Source: Galbitalea sp036271795 (lineage in GTDB: Bacteria; Actinomycetota; Actinomycetes; Actinomycetales; Microbacteriaceae). From it: a DNA stretch of 64,000 bases. The position numbers were made by a program, and so were the translations under genes. How positions within the stretch are numbered: position 1 is the first letter of the stretch; every line of letters begins with the position of its first letter. Shown here one piece after another: positions 1 through 8,416 of the stretch. The stretch covers positions 1-64,000 of the forward strand of contig DATAZY010000039.1 in NCBI GenBank assembly GCA_036271795.1, in the 5' to 3' direction. A model generated the notes under the pieces. It saw only the letters and a program-made list of their open reading frames with translations. It was not told the DNA's origin and did not search any database.

Positions 1-882
1 GAGTTCTGGCACGTCATCCACCTGTTGAGCTACGTCGCGGTCGCCTTCGCGATCCCACACCAGTTCAGCGAGGGTGGCGTGCTGGCTGCCGGATTCTCGC
101 GCTACTACTGGATTGCGCTCTACGTTCTGGCGCTGGGGTCCATCCTGGTGTTCCGATTTCTTACTCCGCTCGTGAGAAGTCAGAGGCACGATGTTCGGGT
201 CAGCGGGATCGAGGTTGTCGGCCCGGATGTCGTCTCAGTTCACCTCTCGGGACGGAATCTTGAGGCGCTCGGCTCGGCCGGTGGCCAGTTCTTTGTCTGG
301 CGCTTCTGGACCGCGAAGACGTGGTGGCACGCCCACCCGATTTCGCTCTCCACGGCGCCAACTGACCGTTCTGCTCGCATTACGGTGCGCGCGCTCGGAA
401 CGGGCTCGACCGAGCTGGGGACGCTTCCCGTTGGAACGCGGGTCTGGTTCGAGGGCCCATACGGCCTGTTCACAGACGCGGCACGCACGTCGCCAAAGCT
501 GGCGATCGTTGCCGCCGGGATTGGGGTGACGCCGATTCGTGCGCTGCTCGAGCATTCACGACTCGCTCCGGGAGAAGCGACGATCCTGCTGCGTGCATCG
601 TCCGAGCGTCAGAAATATCTGTGGGACGAAATGGAGTCGCTCGCACACGACCGTGACGCGAACTTCTACACCATGATCGGCCCGCGTCCAGCTGGCGTCG
701 CCACCTGGATGTCCGCAACCGATCTGAGCAGGAACGTGAGTCTGAAATCTGCGTTCCCCGATCTCATCAATTCTGATCTGTACATCTGCGGTCCCGGGCC
801 ATGGACGGATCTCGTTGTAAGGGACGCCCGGGCGTTGGGATTGCCAGAGCATCAGATCCACACCGAAAGATTCGACTGGTGA
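1..882 (+). CDS. Ferredoxin-reductase-type flavoprotein with membrane N-terminus, partial (5' end off the window)
   Basis: The reading frame is open from base 1, so only the last 293 residues are visible. They begin with the end of a ferric-reductase-like membrane domain (histidines in EFWHVIH and PHQFSE, then one hydrophobic segment). A FAD/NAD(P)H reductase module follows: HPISLST at about residue 112 fits the FAD-binding strand, GIGVTPIRALLE at about 174 the nucleotide-binding loop, and YICGPGPW near 262 the C-terminal NAD(P)H motif. The family moves electrons from NAD(P)H through FAD to membrane haem or an outside acceptor. The FMN-binding protein and ApbE genes follow directly, so it probably feeds electrons to the flavinylated protein. 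The start cannot be judged. Confidence 0.85.
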   Translation, partial: EFWHVIHLLSYVAVAFAIPHQFSEGGVLAAGFSRYYWIALYVLALGSILVFRFLTPLVRSQRHDVRVSGIEVVGPDVVSVHLSGRNLEALGSAGGQFFVWRFWTAKTWWHAHPISLSTAPTDRSARITVRALGTGSTELGTLPVGTRVWFEGPYGLFTDAARTSPKLAIVAAGIGVTPIRALLEHSRLAPGEATILLRASSERQKYLWDEMESLAHDRDANFYTMIGPRPAGVATWMSATDLSRNVSLKSAFPDLINSDLYICGPGPWTDLVVRDARALGLPEHQIHTERFDW

Positions 883-895
883 GAGGGCAGGTTCC

Positions 896-1288
896 ATGAG
901 AAGGCGTGCGGCGATCGGCAGCGTCATTGTGAGCGCCGCCGTGATCACGGTTGGTTGGGTCATCGGGACCGTCAGCTCGACGCCCGCCGCGACGCCCGCA
1001 ACGAAGCTCACGAACGGGACATACGCAGGCAGTGTCGAGCAGACTCGCTATGGACCGGTCCAGGTTGAACTCGTCGTTTCCGGGGACAAGATCACTGATG
1101 TCAAGGCGCTCCAATTGACGAACGCCGAACAGAGATCGATCGAGATCAGTAACGAGGCGGCACCCATACTCCGCTCCGAAGTTCTCGCCGCACAATCAGC
1201 CAGCGTTGCTACCGTCAGCGGCGCAACCTTCACAACCGAGGGTTACTTGACCTCGTTGCAATCGGCACTGGATAAGGCGAAAGCATGA
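896..1288 (+). CDS. Membrane-anchored FMN-binding domain protein (130 aa)
   Basis: A short exported protein. Residues 5-27 form a hydrophobic anchor or signal segment, followed by an Ala/Thr/Pro linker and one FMN-binding domain of the NqrC/RnfG type. The motif SGATFTTEGY at about residues 108-117 matches the [S/D]GAxxT flavinylation signature, in which FMN is joined covalently to the last threonine (near T113). The next gene, overlapping by 4 bases, encodes the FMN transferase that makes this bond, which supports the reading. It probably acts as a one-domain extracytoplasmic electron carrier for the upstream reductase. The electron acceptor is unknown. Confidence 0.88.
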   Translation: MRRRAAIGSVIVSAAVITVGWVIGTVSSTPAATPATKLTNGTYAGSVEQTRYGPVQVELVVSGDKITDVKALQLTNAEQRSIEISNEAAPILRSEVLAAQSASVATVSGATFTTEGYLTSLQSALDKAKA

Positions 1289-1989
1289 TCTACGTCTTCG
1301 AAACCATGGGAACAGTCGTCTCGATCGAGCCGCCGCTCCGAGTGCGCGAGATCGAGGCCGTGTTCGCCGAGCTCAACGAACGGTTCAGCCTGTACCGAGC
1401 GGACAGCGAACTGAGCAGAATCGCGGATGGCTCGCTGTCGATGATCGACGCGAGCCCCGAATTGCGGGGAGCGTACGCGAGAGCGCTCGAGTGGCGAGCA
1501 CTTACTGCGGACGCTTTCACACCCCACCGACCCGACGGTGTTGTCGATCTGTCCGGCATAGTCAAAGCCCTGGCCATGGATGCGGCTCGTGACCTGCTCG
1601 CGGACTCTGAGCACTGGATCCTGAACGCGGGAGGAGATGTCCTCACGTCGGGCCAGGAGGCAACGGTTGGCATCACGGATCCCTTTGACCGTACGCGACT
1701 CCTCACCTCGGTACGGCTTGGGGGTTCGCGGCGAGCGGTCGCTACTTCCGGAACCGCAGAGAGAGGCGACCATATCTGGGGCCGCGGCGGATTCGCTCAG
1801 GTAACCGTCGTCGCCGACGACATCATCCAGGCCGATGTATTGGCGACCGCGATAATCGCAGGCGGCGTCGATTCGCTCAATGCGTCAACCTCGTCCTGGG
1901 ACATCGACGTGCTTGCAGTCGACCTGGCCGGCAACCTCTTTGCAACGCCGGGCTTCACATCCGCGATCGCATCCGCCCTCGTGACCTAG
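1285..1989 (+). CDS. apbE: ApbE-type FAD:protein FMN transferase
   Basis: The 234-residue product carries the ApbE hallmarks in order: ETMGTVVSIE at the N-terminus, VDLSGIVKALAMD near residue 90, ILNAGGDVL near 113, ATSGTAERGDHIW near 153, and a late ADVLATAI segment. ApbE enzymes split FAD and attach FMN to a Thr/Ser of an FMN-binding domain. The start overlaps the FMN-binding gene stop (ATGA), so the two are translationally coupled. It is shorter than the usual 300-350 residues and has no obvious signal peptide of its own, as often seen in actinobacteria. Its stop overlaps the stop of the convergent GNAT gene by 4 bases. Confidence 0.9.
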   Translation: MIYVFETMGTVVSIEPPLRVREIEAVFAELNERFSLYRADSELSRIADGSLSMIDASPELRGAYARALEWRALTADAFTPHRPDGVVDLSGIVKALAMDAARDLLADSEHWILNAGGDVLTSGQEATVGITDPFDRTRLLTSVRLGGSRRAVATSGTAERGDHIWGRGGFAQVTVVADDIIQADVLATAIIAGGVDSLNASTSSWDIDVLAVDLAGNLFATPGFTSAIASALVT

Positions 1990-2468
1990 CGAACGAGCCG
2001 CGTCTCGAGAATGTCGGTACCCATGAGCGGGCCCATTTTCTCTATGCCATCGGGCACGAATCGGTTGCGCGCGTAGAACGCCCGAGCACGCGGGTTGTCG
2101 TCGGCTACCCACAGGGACGCGGGTTTGTCACTAAGAACGGCATCAAGCAGTCGCTGCCCCGCGCCCGTGCCGTAGTAGTCGGCCAGCACGTACAGTGACT
2201 GCAGCTCGAGGTCGCGCACGGGTTCAGGATCCTGGCTGGTTCCGCCGCCCGCGAATCCAATCACCCGATCGACATCCGTGGCGACCCAGATATCTGCGTT
2301 CGGATGCGGGATGATCTCGGCCCAGCGCAGCTCACGCTGGTCGACGCTCAGGCGGGCGAGATTCTCCTCAGGCACAAGATGCGCATACGCTTCGCGCCAG
2401 CCCTGCACGTGAACCTCGGCAATGCCTCGCGCGTCCGAGAGTTCGGCGCGGCGAACGAGAATCGTCAT
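1986..2468 (-). CDS. GNAT-family N-acetyltransferase
   Basis: A 160-residue single-domain GNAT. It opens with the usual LVRRAELSDARGIAEVH segment. The acetyl-CoA pyrophosphate loop is at ADYYGTGAGQRLLDAV (about residues 97-112, Q/RxxGxG type), and the family C-terminal ARAFYARNRFVPDG follows. The substrate cannot be told from sequence; these enzymes acetylate small amines, antibiotics or protein N-termini. The gene lies just downstream of rnpB on the same strand and converges on apbE. Confidence 0.85.
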   Translation of the reverse strand: MTILVRRAELSDARGIAEVHVQGWREAYAHLVPEENLARLSVDQRELRWAEIIPHPNADIWVATDVDRVIGFAGGGTSQDPEPVRDLELQSLYVLADYYGTGAGQRLLDAVLSDKPASLWVADDNPRARAFYARNRFVPDGIEKMGPLMGTDILETRLVR

Positions 2469-2489
2469 GCCTCGACAATAGCGAGGGAG

Positions 2490-2866
2490 GCAAACGGGCC
2501 GACCGTACGCCGGGTTCTGTCCCGAGACTTACGTCTCATCGACGGCCATCTATCTACGATGTACGTTGCCGCACACCTCTAGCGGTCTACCCGGAAACTG
2601 GGCGAGCAGCCCGTAACGCTTCCTGTCTGACCTTGCTCCGGGCGAGGTTTACCCAGCCAGCCCGATCACTCGGGCTGCTGGTGGTCTCTTACACCACCGT
2701 TTCACCCTTACCCCGAACCGAAGTTCGTGGCGGTCTGCTGTCTGTTGCACTTTCTCGCGGATTGCTCCGGGTGGGTGTTACCCACCGCCCTGCTCTATGG
2801 AGCCCGGACGTTCCTCGGGAGCCATTGCTGACCCACGCGACCGTCTCATCGACCCGTTTGCTGCCC
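2490..2866 (-). ncRNA. rnpB: RNase P RNA, bacterial class A
   Basis: On the minus strand the 5' conserved core reads GAGGAACGTCCGGGCTCC (revcomp of about 2802-2819), the actinobacterial form of the universal GAGGAAAGTCCGGGC element. The 3' part ends with ACAGAACCCGGC (about 2509-2520). The ends form a 13-bp P1 helix, 2849-2861 against 2490-2502, with one G.U pair. The RNA is the catalytic part of RNase P, which trims 5' leaders from pre-tRNAs. Exact ends may differ by a few bases. The small open frames across this region are not genes. Confidence 0.95.
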
Positions 2867-2929
2867 CAAGGCTAGCCGAAGGCGGGAGCAAACCGACAGC
2901 AGGGCCAAGCACCAAAGCCACTCGACGCG

Positions 2930-3394
2930 CTATTCGAAGCGAACCGTTCGCTTTTCGTCGCCCGCGGCCCCCCGCTGGAACGACCTCTTCGTGTCCATGA
3001 CCTCGTTAGCGATCTTGTCCGCGCGTGAGTTGTCCAGGCGCGGCATCCACTCGAAGCTGACCGGCGTTCCGGTGAGCAACTGCCGCGCTTCCGCAGCCAG
3101 GTCCGCCATGTCGGGATGCTTGATCTTCCAGCGACCGCTCATCTGCTCGATGACCAGTTTTGAGTCCATCCGGATGTGCAGGTTCGCGTCAGGTTCGATC
3201 TCCAGTGCCTTGCGGATACCCGCGATGAGTCCGCGATACTCTGCAACGTTGTTTGACGCGATGCCGACGTAGGTGCCGACCTCGGCGAGGACTTCGCCCG
3301 TACCAGCGTCGATAACGATCGAGCCGCTACCTGCCACACCGGGATTGCCGCGCGAACCGCCGTCCGCCTCCACGATCAACTCGCGTGCCGCCAT
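2930..3394 (-). CDS. RNase HI-family protein
   Basis: A 154-residue RNase H fold. The acidic catalytic residues appear in EADGGSRGNPG (about residue 9), NNVAEYRGLIAG (about 49), IRMDSKLVIEQ (about 73) and RLDNSRADKIAN (about 120). The family cuts the RNA strand of RNA-DNA hybrids. ATG at 3394 is chosen over an upstream in-frame start at 3445 because it overlaps the upstream stop (TGATG) and begins exactly at the conserved first strand. In mycobacteria the homologous domain is fused to a histidine-phosphatase domain; here it stands alone. It sits in the Nif3/zinc-ribbon operon. Confidence 0.9.
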   Translation of the reverse strand: MAARELIVEADGGSRGNPGVAGSGSIVIDAGTGEVLAEVGTYVGIASNNVAEYRGLIAGIRKALEIEPDANLHIRMDSKLVIEQMSGRWKIKHPDMADLAAEARQLLTGTPVSFEWMPRLDNSRADKIANEVMDTKRSFQRGAAGDEKRTVRFE

Positions 3395-4146
3395 CAGAGG
3401 CCAGACTCGTCCGTGCGAACGAGGATCGCGTTCGAATCCGGGCACATGACCACTTCATCGGGCGCGGCCGAGCGGATGGCAACCATGTCGCTCTCATTGA
3501 GCTTCACTCCGCTCGCGAGCGAGACGCCGCCGCGGAGCAGGGATGCACCGCTTCCGTAGCGCTGGCGCTGCTTTTCGTAGAGCGCGAGCAACTCCGGAGA
3601 AACCTTGCTCGCGATGCTGGAGCGATTTGCGGTGGCGTTGGCACGTTCATCATCGATGGTCGTCATCGAGGCATCGCGCTCGCCCTCGAGGTCCGCCATC
3701 CTGCCCTGGAGAGAACCGGCCTGCTCGCCGAGGTGACCGACGACGGCGTCCTGCTGCTCTACCTTCTCCATGACAGTTAGTTCGATCTCCTCGAGGTCGA
3801 ACTGGCGCTTCTTGAGTGCCGTCAGTTCCTGCTCGAGCGCCGCGACGTCCTTTGTGGATGAAGACGCCTGCAGCCGAGCCGAGTCGCGGGTAATGCGAGC
3901 CTCGACCACCTGTACGTCGGACTCGACCCGCTTGAGTTCAACCCTGGCGTCCTCAAGCACACCCTTTTGCTCCGCGAGTGTCACGAGCAGCTCGGAGTTT
4001 TCGACGGCAAGCAGCTGCAGTGCTGCGTGCTCCGGAAGGCTCTTGGCGCGGTGATCCAACTGTTGCAGCTTTGTGTCAATCGCCTGAATGTCGAGCAGGA
4101 GGGCCTGCTCCGACGGTGCGGCCTTCAATGGCATAGGTGATTCCAT
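3394..4146 (-). CDS. Coiled-coil protein with degenerate C4-type zinc-ribbon domain
   Basis: A 250-residue protein. Residues about 15-180 are Leu/Glu/Gln-rich and form a long coiled coil; a short C-terminal domain follows. The order and the Nif3/RNase H neighbourhood identify the bacterial coiled-coil plus C4 zinc-ribbon family. That ribbon usually has two cysteine pairs, but here the first knuckle reads SLLRGGVSLASGVKL and the second VVMCPDSNAILVRT, leaving a single cysteine. Metal binding is therefore doubtful. The molecular role of the family is unsettled. Its stop overlaps the RNase H start, so the pair is co-translated. Confidence 0.8.
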   Translation of the reverse strand: MESPMPLKAAPSEQALLLDIQAIDTKLQQLDHRAKSLPEHAALQLLAVENSELLVTLAEQKGVLEDARVELKRVESDVQVVEARITRDSARLQASSSTKDVAALEQELTALKKRQFDLEEIELTVMEKVEQQDAVVGHLGEQAGSLQGRMADLEGERDASMTTIDDERANATANRSSIASKVSPELLALYEKQRQRYGSGASLLRGGVSLASGVKLNESDMVAIRSAAPDEVVMCPDSNAILVRTDESGL

Positions 4147-4177
4147 TCCCCAAAGTTGATCGAGCGTGACCCGGCAG

Positions 4178-4996
4178 TCATTGAACCACCAGAAAATCCC
4201 ACGGGTCTGTGCGCAACTCGCTGACAGTGACTGTAACGCCCGGCAACGCTAGCCGCAGTTGCTCCGCGGCCGTGTCGAGCCAGAGCCACTCACTTGCCCA
4301 GTGCGAGACGTCAAGCAGGGCTGGCCCCGCTCCCAGTCTCGCGTTCTCCCGGAATTCGGACGCCGAGTGGTGTCGGAGATCCGAGGTGATGTAGACATCG
4401 GTCGCCAGTACCGCGGGCAAGCCCAGAAATGCGTCGCCCGCGCCGGCACACAGCGCCACGGTCGAGACAGGCGCATCGTATTCACCGGCGCCGCGAATCC
4501 CGCCCGCGGTGGGCGGCAGTATGTCGGCGAGTTGCCTGGCCAGCCGCCCGAGCGTCGTGGGAGTCGGCAGCGTGCCAACCCTGCCGATGCCGCGCTCGGG
4601 GCTCTCACCCGCGACGAGAGGACCGACATCCGAAAGCGCGAGTCGCGCGGCCAGGGTTGCGGACGTTCCGCTCTCAACCACGTCGGCGTTGGTGTGGGCC
4701 GCGAGCAGCGCACAGTTGCCACGGATCAGGCGCGCGAGCACGGCACCCTTGTAGCGGTCCTCGGCAACGGTCGTGACCCCGCGCAGCAGCAGCGGGTGGT
4801 GCGTGAGCAGGAGTCCAGCGCCTGCCGCAATCGCTTCGTCGACCGTGTCGAGCACGGCATCCACGGCGAGATGGATGCTCGCCACCTCTGCCGCGGGATT
4901 GCCGGAAACGAGCCCGACAGAATCCCAGTCCTCGGCCCCGGATCGCGGCCACAGCTTCTCAGAAACGACGAGGATGTCAGCGAGGGTGGTGGCCAC
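4178..4996 (-). CDS. Nif3-like dinuclear metal centre protein
   Basis: A 272-residue Nif3/YqfO-type protein. Metal-binding motifs are visible: LLLTHHPLLL near residue 62, AAHTNADVVESG near 97, ITSDLRHHSASEF near 204 and the C-terminal DVSHWASEW near 228. The family forms toroidal hexamers with a two-metal site and is often annotated as GTP cyclohydrolase I type 2, although the physiological reaction is not settled. It starts 9 bases after the stop of the permease-like gene and precedes the zinc-ribbon gene by about 30 bases, so it lies in a minus-strand operon. Confidence 0.88.
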   Translation of the reverse strand: MATTLADILVVSEKLWPRSGAEDWDSVGLVSGNPAAEVASIHLAVDAVLDTVDEAIAAGAGLLLTHHPLLLRGVTTVAEDRYKGAVLARLIRGNCALLAAHTNADVVESGTSATLAARLALSDVGPLVAGESPERGIGRVGTLPTPTTLGRLARQLADILPPTAGGIRGAGEYDAPVSTVALCAGAGDAFLGLPAVLATDVYITSDLRHHSASEFRENARLGAGPALLDVSHWASEWLWLDTAAEQLRLALPGVTVTVSELRTDPWDFLVVQ

Positions 4997-5005
4997 CGGT
5001 CCAGT

Positions 5006-8000
5006 CTATTCTGGGACCCGCGTGGCCTTCTCCTGCCTGCCAATTCCACCGTGTCCGGCGATCAGCGGGACCAGCAGGCCAAGAACGAGCGCGACGAGGA
5101 CTCCGAGATCCGAAGTTGCCAGCTGGCCCGTGAGCGGAATGCCGAGGGCCGCGAACAGGTATCCCTCCCAGTTCAGCGCCGGCATGGTCGCGCTCAGTAA
5201 CCCGAATCCGATCGCGCTAATGGCGACCAACGCGACGAGGTTAACCCAGCGCACGTCCTCATAGACTCCTCCGCGCTTCAACAGCGATGTCGAATCGAAA
5301 CGACGCTTGCGGATCATGATCTCCGCACCGAACAGACCCGCCCACGCCGCAATCGGTACAGCAACTGTCGTAGAGACATCGCGGAACAACTGGGCGAAAT
5401 CGGTGATGGAGCTCGCGAGCAGCAATGCGAAAACTCCCACGAGGAGACCCACGAGCAGCGTCGAGAGCGAACGGCGTAGCCGCAACCCCGCCGCCTGCAG
5501 TGCGAAACCGCCGGAGTATATGGCGAGCACGACACCCGAGAGCAGGCTCAGCCCGGTAGCGGCGAGCAGCGGAGCGGGGTACCAGAGCGGAAGCAACCGA
5601 CCGAGCGAATCCAGCGGATTTGCCGCGATATCGGCCGCGAGCTTGGCATTCGACGAGGCAAGGAGGGCACCGTAGGCAATCAGCAGGAAACTCGGGATCG
5701 CGACGCCAAACGTCGCCCAGAGCATCGACGCCGCACCGGATGAACCGGGGCGCTGGTATCGGGCAACATCCGCGCTGCTGTTCGCCCAGGCGAGACCCAC
5801 GAAGCTGAAGACCAGCACTGCACCCGTGACGACGAGAATCCACGAACCATCGGGTGTGGCGAGCGCAGTCGTGAAGTTGACGTACTGCCAGGTCAGCGCG
5901 ATAAATCCAAGAATCGCAATGCCGGAGATCACACTCACGACGAGCTGCACGATCGCGATGAGCGCGTAGCCGAAGTAGGCAAGCACGACAGAGACGACAA
6001 ATCCGATCGCGATGATGATGACCGTGAGCTCGTCCTGCGTGAACCCATCCGCGAGTTTCGCCCCGACCAGGATGTCCGCCGTGCCGACCCCGAGTAGCCA
6101 CAGCAGGGCGGCCGCCCAGAACAGTCTGCTGAGCAACGCGAGCAGGGCCGGCAGGATGTTGCCAACGAGTCCGAAAGTGGCCCGTGAAATGACCATGGTC
6201 GGCTGGCCACTCCGCTTGCCGGCGAGTGTGCCGAGCCCAAGGGGAATGAACGACAGGGCGACGCCAGCGAGGGTTGCCACAACAGCCTGGCGCAGGCTGA
6301 CACCAAGCGCGAAGATGATCACGCCGAAGACGACGGCCGCGATCGACGAATTTGCCGCAAACCAGAGCCAGAACAGCCGAGCCGACCGGCCGACCCTCTG
6401 CTCGATCGGAGTTGGCTCAAGACCGATGCGCTCCGCCGGTAAGACCTTCGGCGCGACAAGCGCAGCGGGTTCGTCGTCGCGCGGCGGTGTCGTCATCGGT
6501 GTCGGCTCAATAACCGGCGATTCCGGTACGACGGCCACACCAGCCGTATTCACGCTTACCGGAGCCGGTGGGGCGCCAAAGATGCTGTCTGAGGGGTCAA
6601 CCGCTTCGTCGCGTTCGACCCCTTCTCCAAAAGGGCGCCGTTCCCCTGTCGCTGCATCGATTGCCGGCTCCGTGAATGGATTGGCATCTCCCGCGATCCA
6701 GCCGGAGCTGGGCGGCTTCGGATCAGGGCTTCCGCCGCCCGCGAGCAGATCCTCGAACCCAGCGGGCGCCTCGGCTGGTGGCGGAGGTGACGGAACAGCG
6801 GGCAATTGCTCCACGGGAGCTTCAGCGGGAGGCGTTTGCTCTGCGGGTGGCGCCGGCGTCGCGGAGTCCGCCGAATCGTCCGCTGAAGCGTCTCGCCACA
6901 GGTCGGCTAGGCCATCGGGTGCGGGCGGTTCGACGAGCGCTGGCGGCGGATCAAAGACCAGCTCGTGTGGATCAGCGGGCGCGGCGAAATCGATCGGCGC
7001 CGCGTCGGTAGGTGGGCCGAAGCCGGGAAAGGGCGTTGCGTCGCTCGGCGCGGGAGACGAGTTCGTCGCGTCTGGCGAAGGTGGTGCCAGATCGAACGCT
7101 GGCTCCTCGGATGGTGGTGCCAGATCCAACGCCGGCTCCTCGGATGGTGGTGCCAAATCGAATGCAGGCTCGTCGACCGGCGGAGCCAAATCGAACGGGT
7201 GCTCGTCGGCCGGCGGAGCAAATCCTGCGACAGGCTCGTCAAATGGCGGAGGCAGGAACGACTGGGCGGGTTCGTCTTCCGGTGCAGGCAGGAACGGGAT
7301 CGGCTCCTCTTCCGAAGGCGACGGAGGCGAAGGTTGTGGAGGTGAAGGTTGCGCCGGTGCGACACCGGCCCGCTCAGCCTGGGCCTCCTCGACCGCAGCG
7401 AGCGCTTCCGGAGTGCCGACCTGGAGCATGGAAGACTCCCACGCCGCATATTCGCGTGCTTCCCGATCTCGTTCGTCGAGTTGAGCCTGTAGCTGCTCCA
7501 TTGCACTGAGCGTGCCGGAACTGCCGTCCTCCTCGGAAAGAGCCCGGCGTCGGGGCCGGAGGTCACCGGGCGTGCTCGGCGAGGAGGCCGCTGGACTCTG
7601 GTCCGGCGGAGCCGACGCTTCGTAACCGGGGGGCGGCGGCGCATCCGCGGCCGGCACAGTTGGTGCGGGCGCAGCCGAGTACAGCGCTCGAAGCGCTTCC
7701 GCGTCTGCCACCTGGGCTGCGGTTGGTTCCGGTGCGGGAGTTGCCACCGCTGCGGGTTCCGTCGGTTCGGCTGCGCCAAAAAATGGCGATGGCGGCGGAG
7801 TCGGCGCGGACGGTCCGGGAGGCGGGAACGGCCCGTTGGACGGGGCGAACGATGGCGCGCTCGGTGCAAAGGGATCGGACAGTGGCTCGGCCGGGGCTTC
7901 CGCGGTGGGCTCGCTGAACAACGGAGTGGCCCAGTCCGGCGGACCCTGGGGAACCATCGGTGCCGGCGGGACGGCTGCCGCTGGTTCGGGTTCCGGTGCC

Positions 8001-8341
8001 GGTTCCGGCGTGGGCTCTGGAGTCCGGGCCGGCTCGGGTGCGGTTGTCGGAACCGGCTCGGGCGCGGTTGTGGGAACCGGCTCGGGCGCGGTTGTGAAAG
8101 CTGGCTCAGGCTCAGATACCGGCTCGACGGGAGGTCGCTGGATCGGGATGGGGCCGGAAGCGACCCGCGCAAGCTCGGCCGAAAGGGCTGCGGCAATTTC
8201 ATCGTCATCGAAGACGTTTGCAGCTGCTTCGCGAGATTCAGCGTCGTTCGGAGCGGGCGTGAAGCTCGAGCGGCGAGGTCCGGTTGGAGCGAAAAGCTCC
8301 CCCGGTCCGGGCGCACCTCGAACGTCGTCGTCGTCAGCCAT
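5006..8341 (-). CDS. NCS1/cytosine-permease-like transporter with giant low-complexity N-terminal extension (1111 aa)
   Basis: Residues about 660-1105 are a polytopic membrane domain of 11-12 hydrophobic segments resembling the purine-cytosine permease (NCS1) family: FWLWFAANSSIAAVVFG for the first helix, then SRATFGLVGNILPALLALL and SSADVARYQRPGSSG. Before it lie about 650 residues of disordered, Pro/Glu/Ala-rich sequence with an 11-residue repeat (DLAPPSEEPAF-like) and an 8-residue repeat (PVPTTAPE). The frame is unbroken, and GTG/ATG starts nearer the membrane part have no obvious advantage; ATG 8341 faces a clear promoter gap. Normal NCS1 proteins have about 400-500 residues, so this is a large fusion or expansion. 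The substrate is unknown; the tail should be cytoplasmic. Confidence 0.8.
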   Translation of the reverse strand: MADDDDVRGAPGPGELFAPTGPRRSSFTPAPNDAESREAAANVFDDDEIAAALSAELARVASGPIPIQRPPVEPVSEPEPAFTTAPEPVPTTAPEPVPTTAPEPARTPEPTPEPAPEPEPAAAVPPAPMVPQGPPDWATPLFSEPTAEAPAEPLSDPFAPSAPSFAPSNGPFPPPGPSAPTPPPSPFFGAAEPTEPAAVATPAPEPTAAQVADAEALRALYSAAPAPTVPAADAPPPPGYEASAPPDQSPAASSPSTPGDLRPRRRALSEEDGSSGTLSAMEQLQAQLDERDREAREYAAWESSMLQVGTPEALAAVEEAQAERAGVAPAQPSPPQPSPPSPSEEEPIPFLPAPEDEPAQSFLPPPFDEPVAGFAPPADEHPFDLAPPVDEPAFDLAPPSEEPALDLAPPSEEPAFDLAPPSPDATNSSPAPSDATPFPGFGPPTDAAPIDFAAPADPHELVFDPPPALVEPPAPDGLADLWRDASADDSADSATPAPPAEQTPPAEAPVEQLPAVPSPPPPAEAPAGFEDLLAGGGSPDPKPPSSGWIAGDANPFTEPAIDAATGERRPFGEGVERDEAVDPSDSIFGAPPAPVSVNTAGVAVVPESPVIEPTPMTTPPRDDEPAALVAPKVLPAERIGLEPTPIEQRVGRSARLFWLWFAANSSIAAVVFGVIIFALGVSLRQAVVATLAGVALSFIPLGLGTLAGKRSGQPTMVISRATFGLVGNILPALLALLSRLFWAAALLWLLGVGTADILVGAKLADGFTQDELTVIIIAIGFVVSVVLAYFGYALIAIVQLVVSVISGIAILGFIALTWQYVNFTTALATPDGSWILVVTGAVLVFSFVGLAWANSSADVARYQRPGSSGAASMLWATFGVAIPSFLLIAYGALLASSNAKLAADIAANPLDSLGRLLPLWYPAPLLAATGLSLLSGVVLAIYSGGFALQAAGLRLRRSLSTLLVGLLVGVFALLLASSITDFAQLFRDVSTTVAVPIAAWAGLFGAEIMIRKRRFDSTSLLKRGGVYEDVRWVNLVALVAISAIGFGLLSATMPALNWEGYLFAALGIPLTGQLATSDLGVLVALVLGLLVPLIAGHGGIGRQEKATRVPE
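7080..7244. repeat. 33-bp tandem repeat, five units, inside the permease gene
   Basis: Five consecutive 33-bp units start at 7080, 7113, 7146, 7179 and 7212. The first two differ at only a few positions and the later ones diverge more. Read on the minus strand they encode 11-residue units of the DLAPPSEEPAF type in the disordered N-terminus of the permease-like protein. The period is a multiple of three, so unit gain or loss keeps the frame. Confidence 0.85.
8031..8102. repeat. 24-bp tandem repeat, three units, inside the permease gene
   Basis: Three 24-bp units start at 8031, 8055 and 8079, nearly identical, with a decayed fourth after 8103. On the minus strand they code for PVPTTAPE-type octapeptides in the disordered N-terminus. 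Like the 33-bp array, the unit preserves frame. Confidence 0.85.
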
Positions 8342-8416
8342 TCCAAAATTCTACGGGCGTCGCTCACTTTTGGACGGGAACCGGGCCGTGACCCACTCAT
8401 TCCCGTGATCAGTTCA

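Noticed and set aside
2633..2875. Short plus-strand open frames over 2.5-2.9 kb
   Set aside because: The region is RNase P RNA on the minus strand, supported by core motifs and the P1 helix.
6012..7484. 490-codon open frame on the plus strand opposite the permease-like gene
   Set aside because: It is Ser/Gly low-complexity, the mirror of the Pro/Glu repeats on the other strand. High GC at third positions of the real gene keeps the antisense frame open.
7080..8102. Direct repeats considered as a CRISPR-like array
   Set aside because: Units are contiguous with no spacers and lie in frame within a coding region.
6907..8400. 497-codon minus-strand frame overlapping the permease N-terminus
   Set aside because: An Arg/Ser/Pro-rich shadow in a different frame of the same strand; no domain and no ribosome site.
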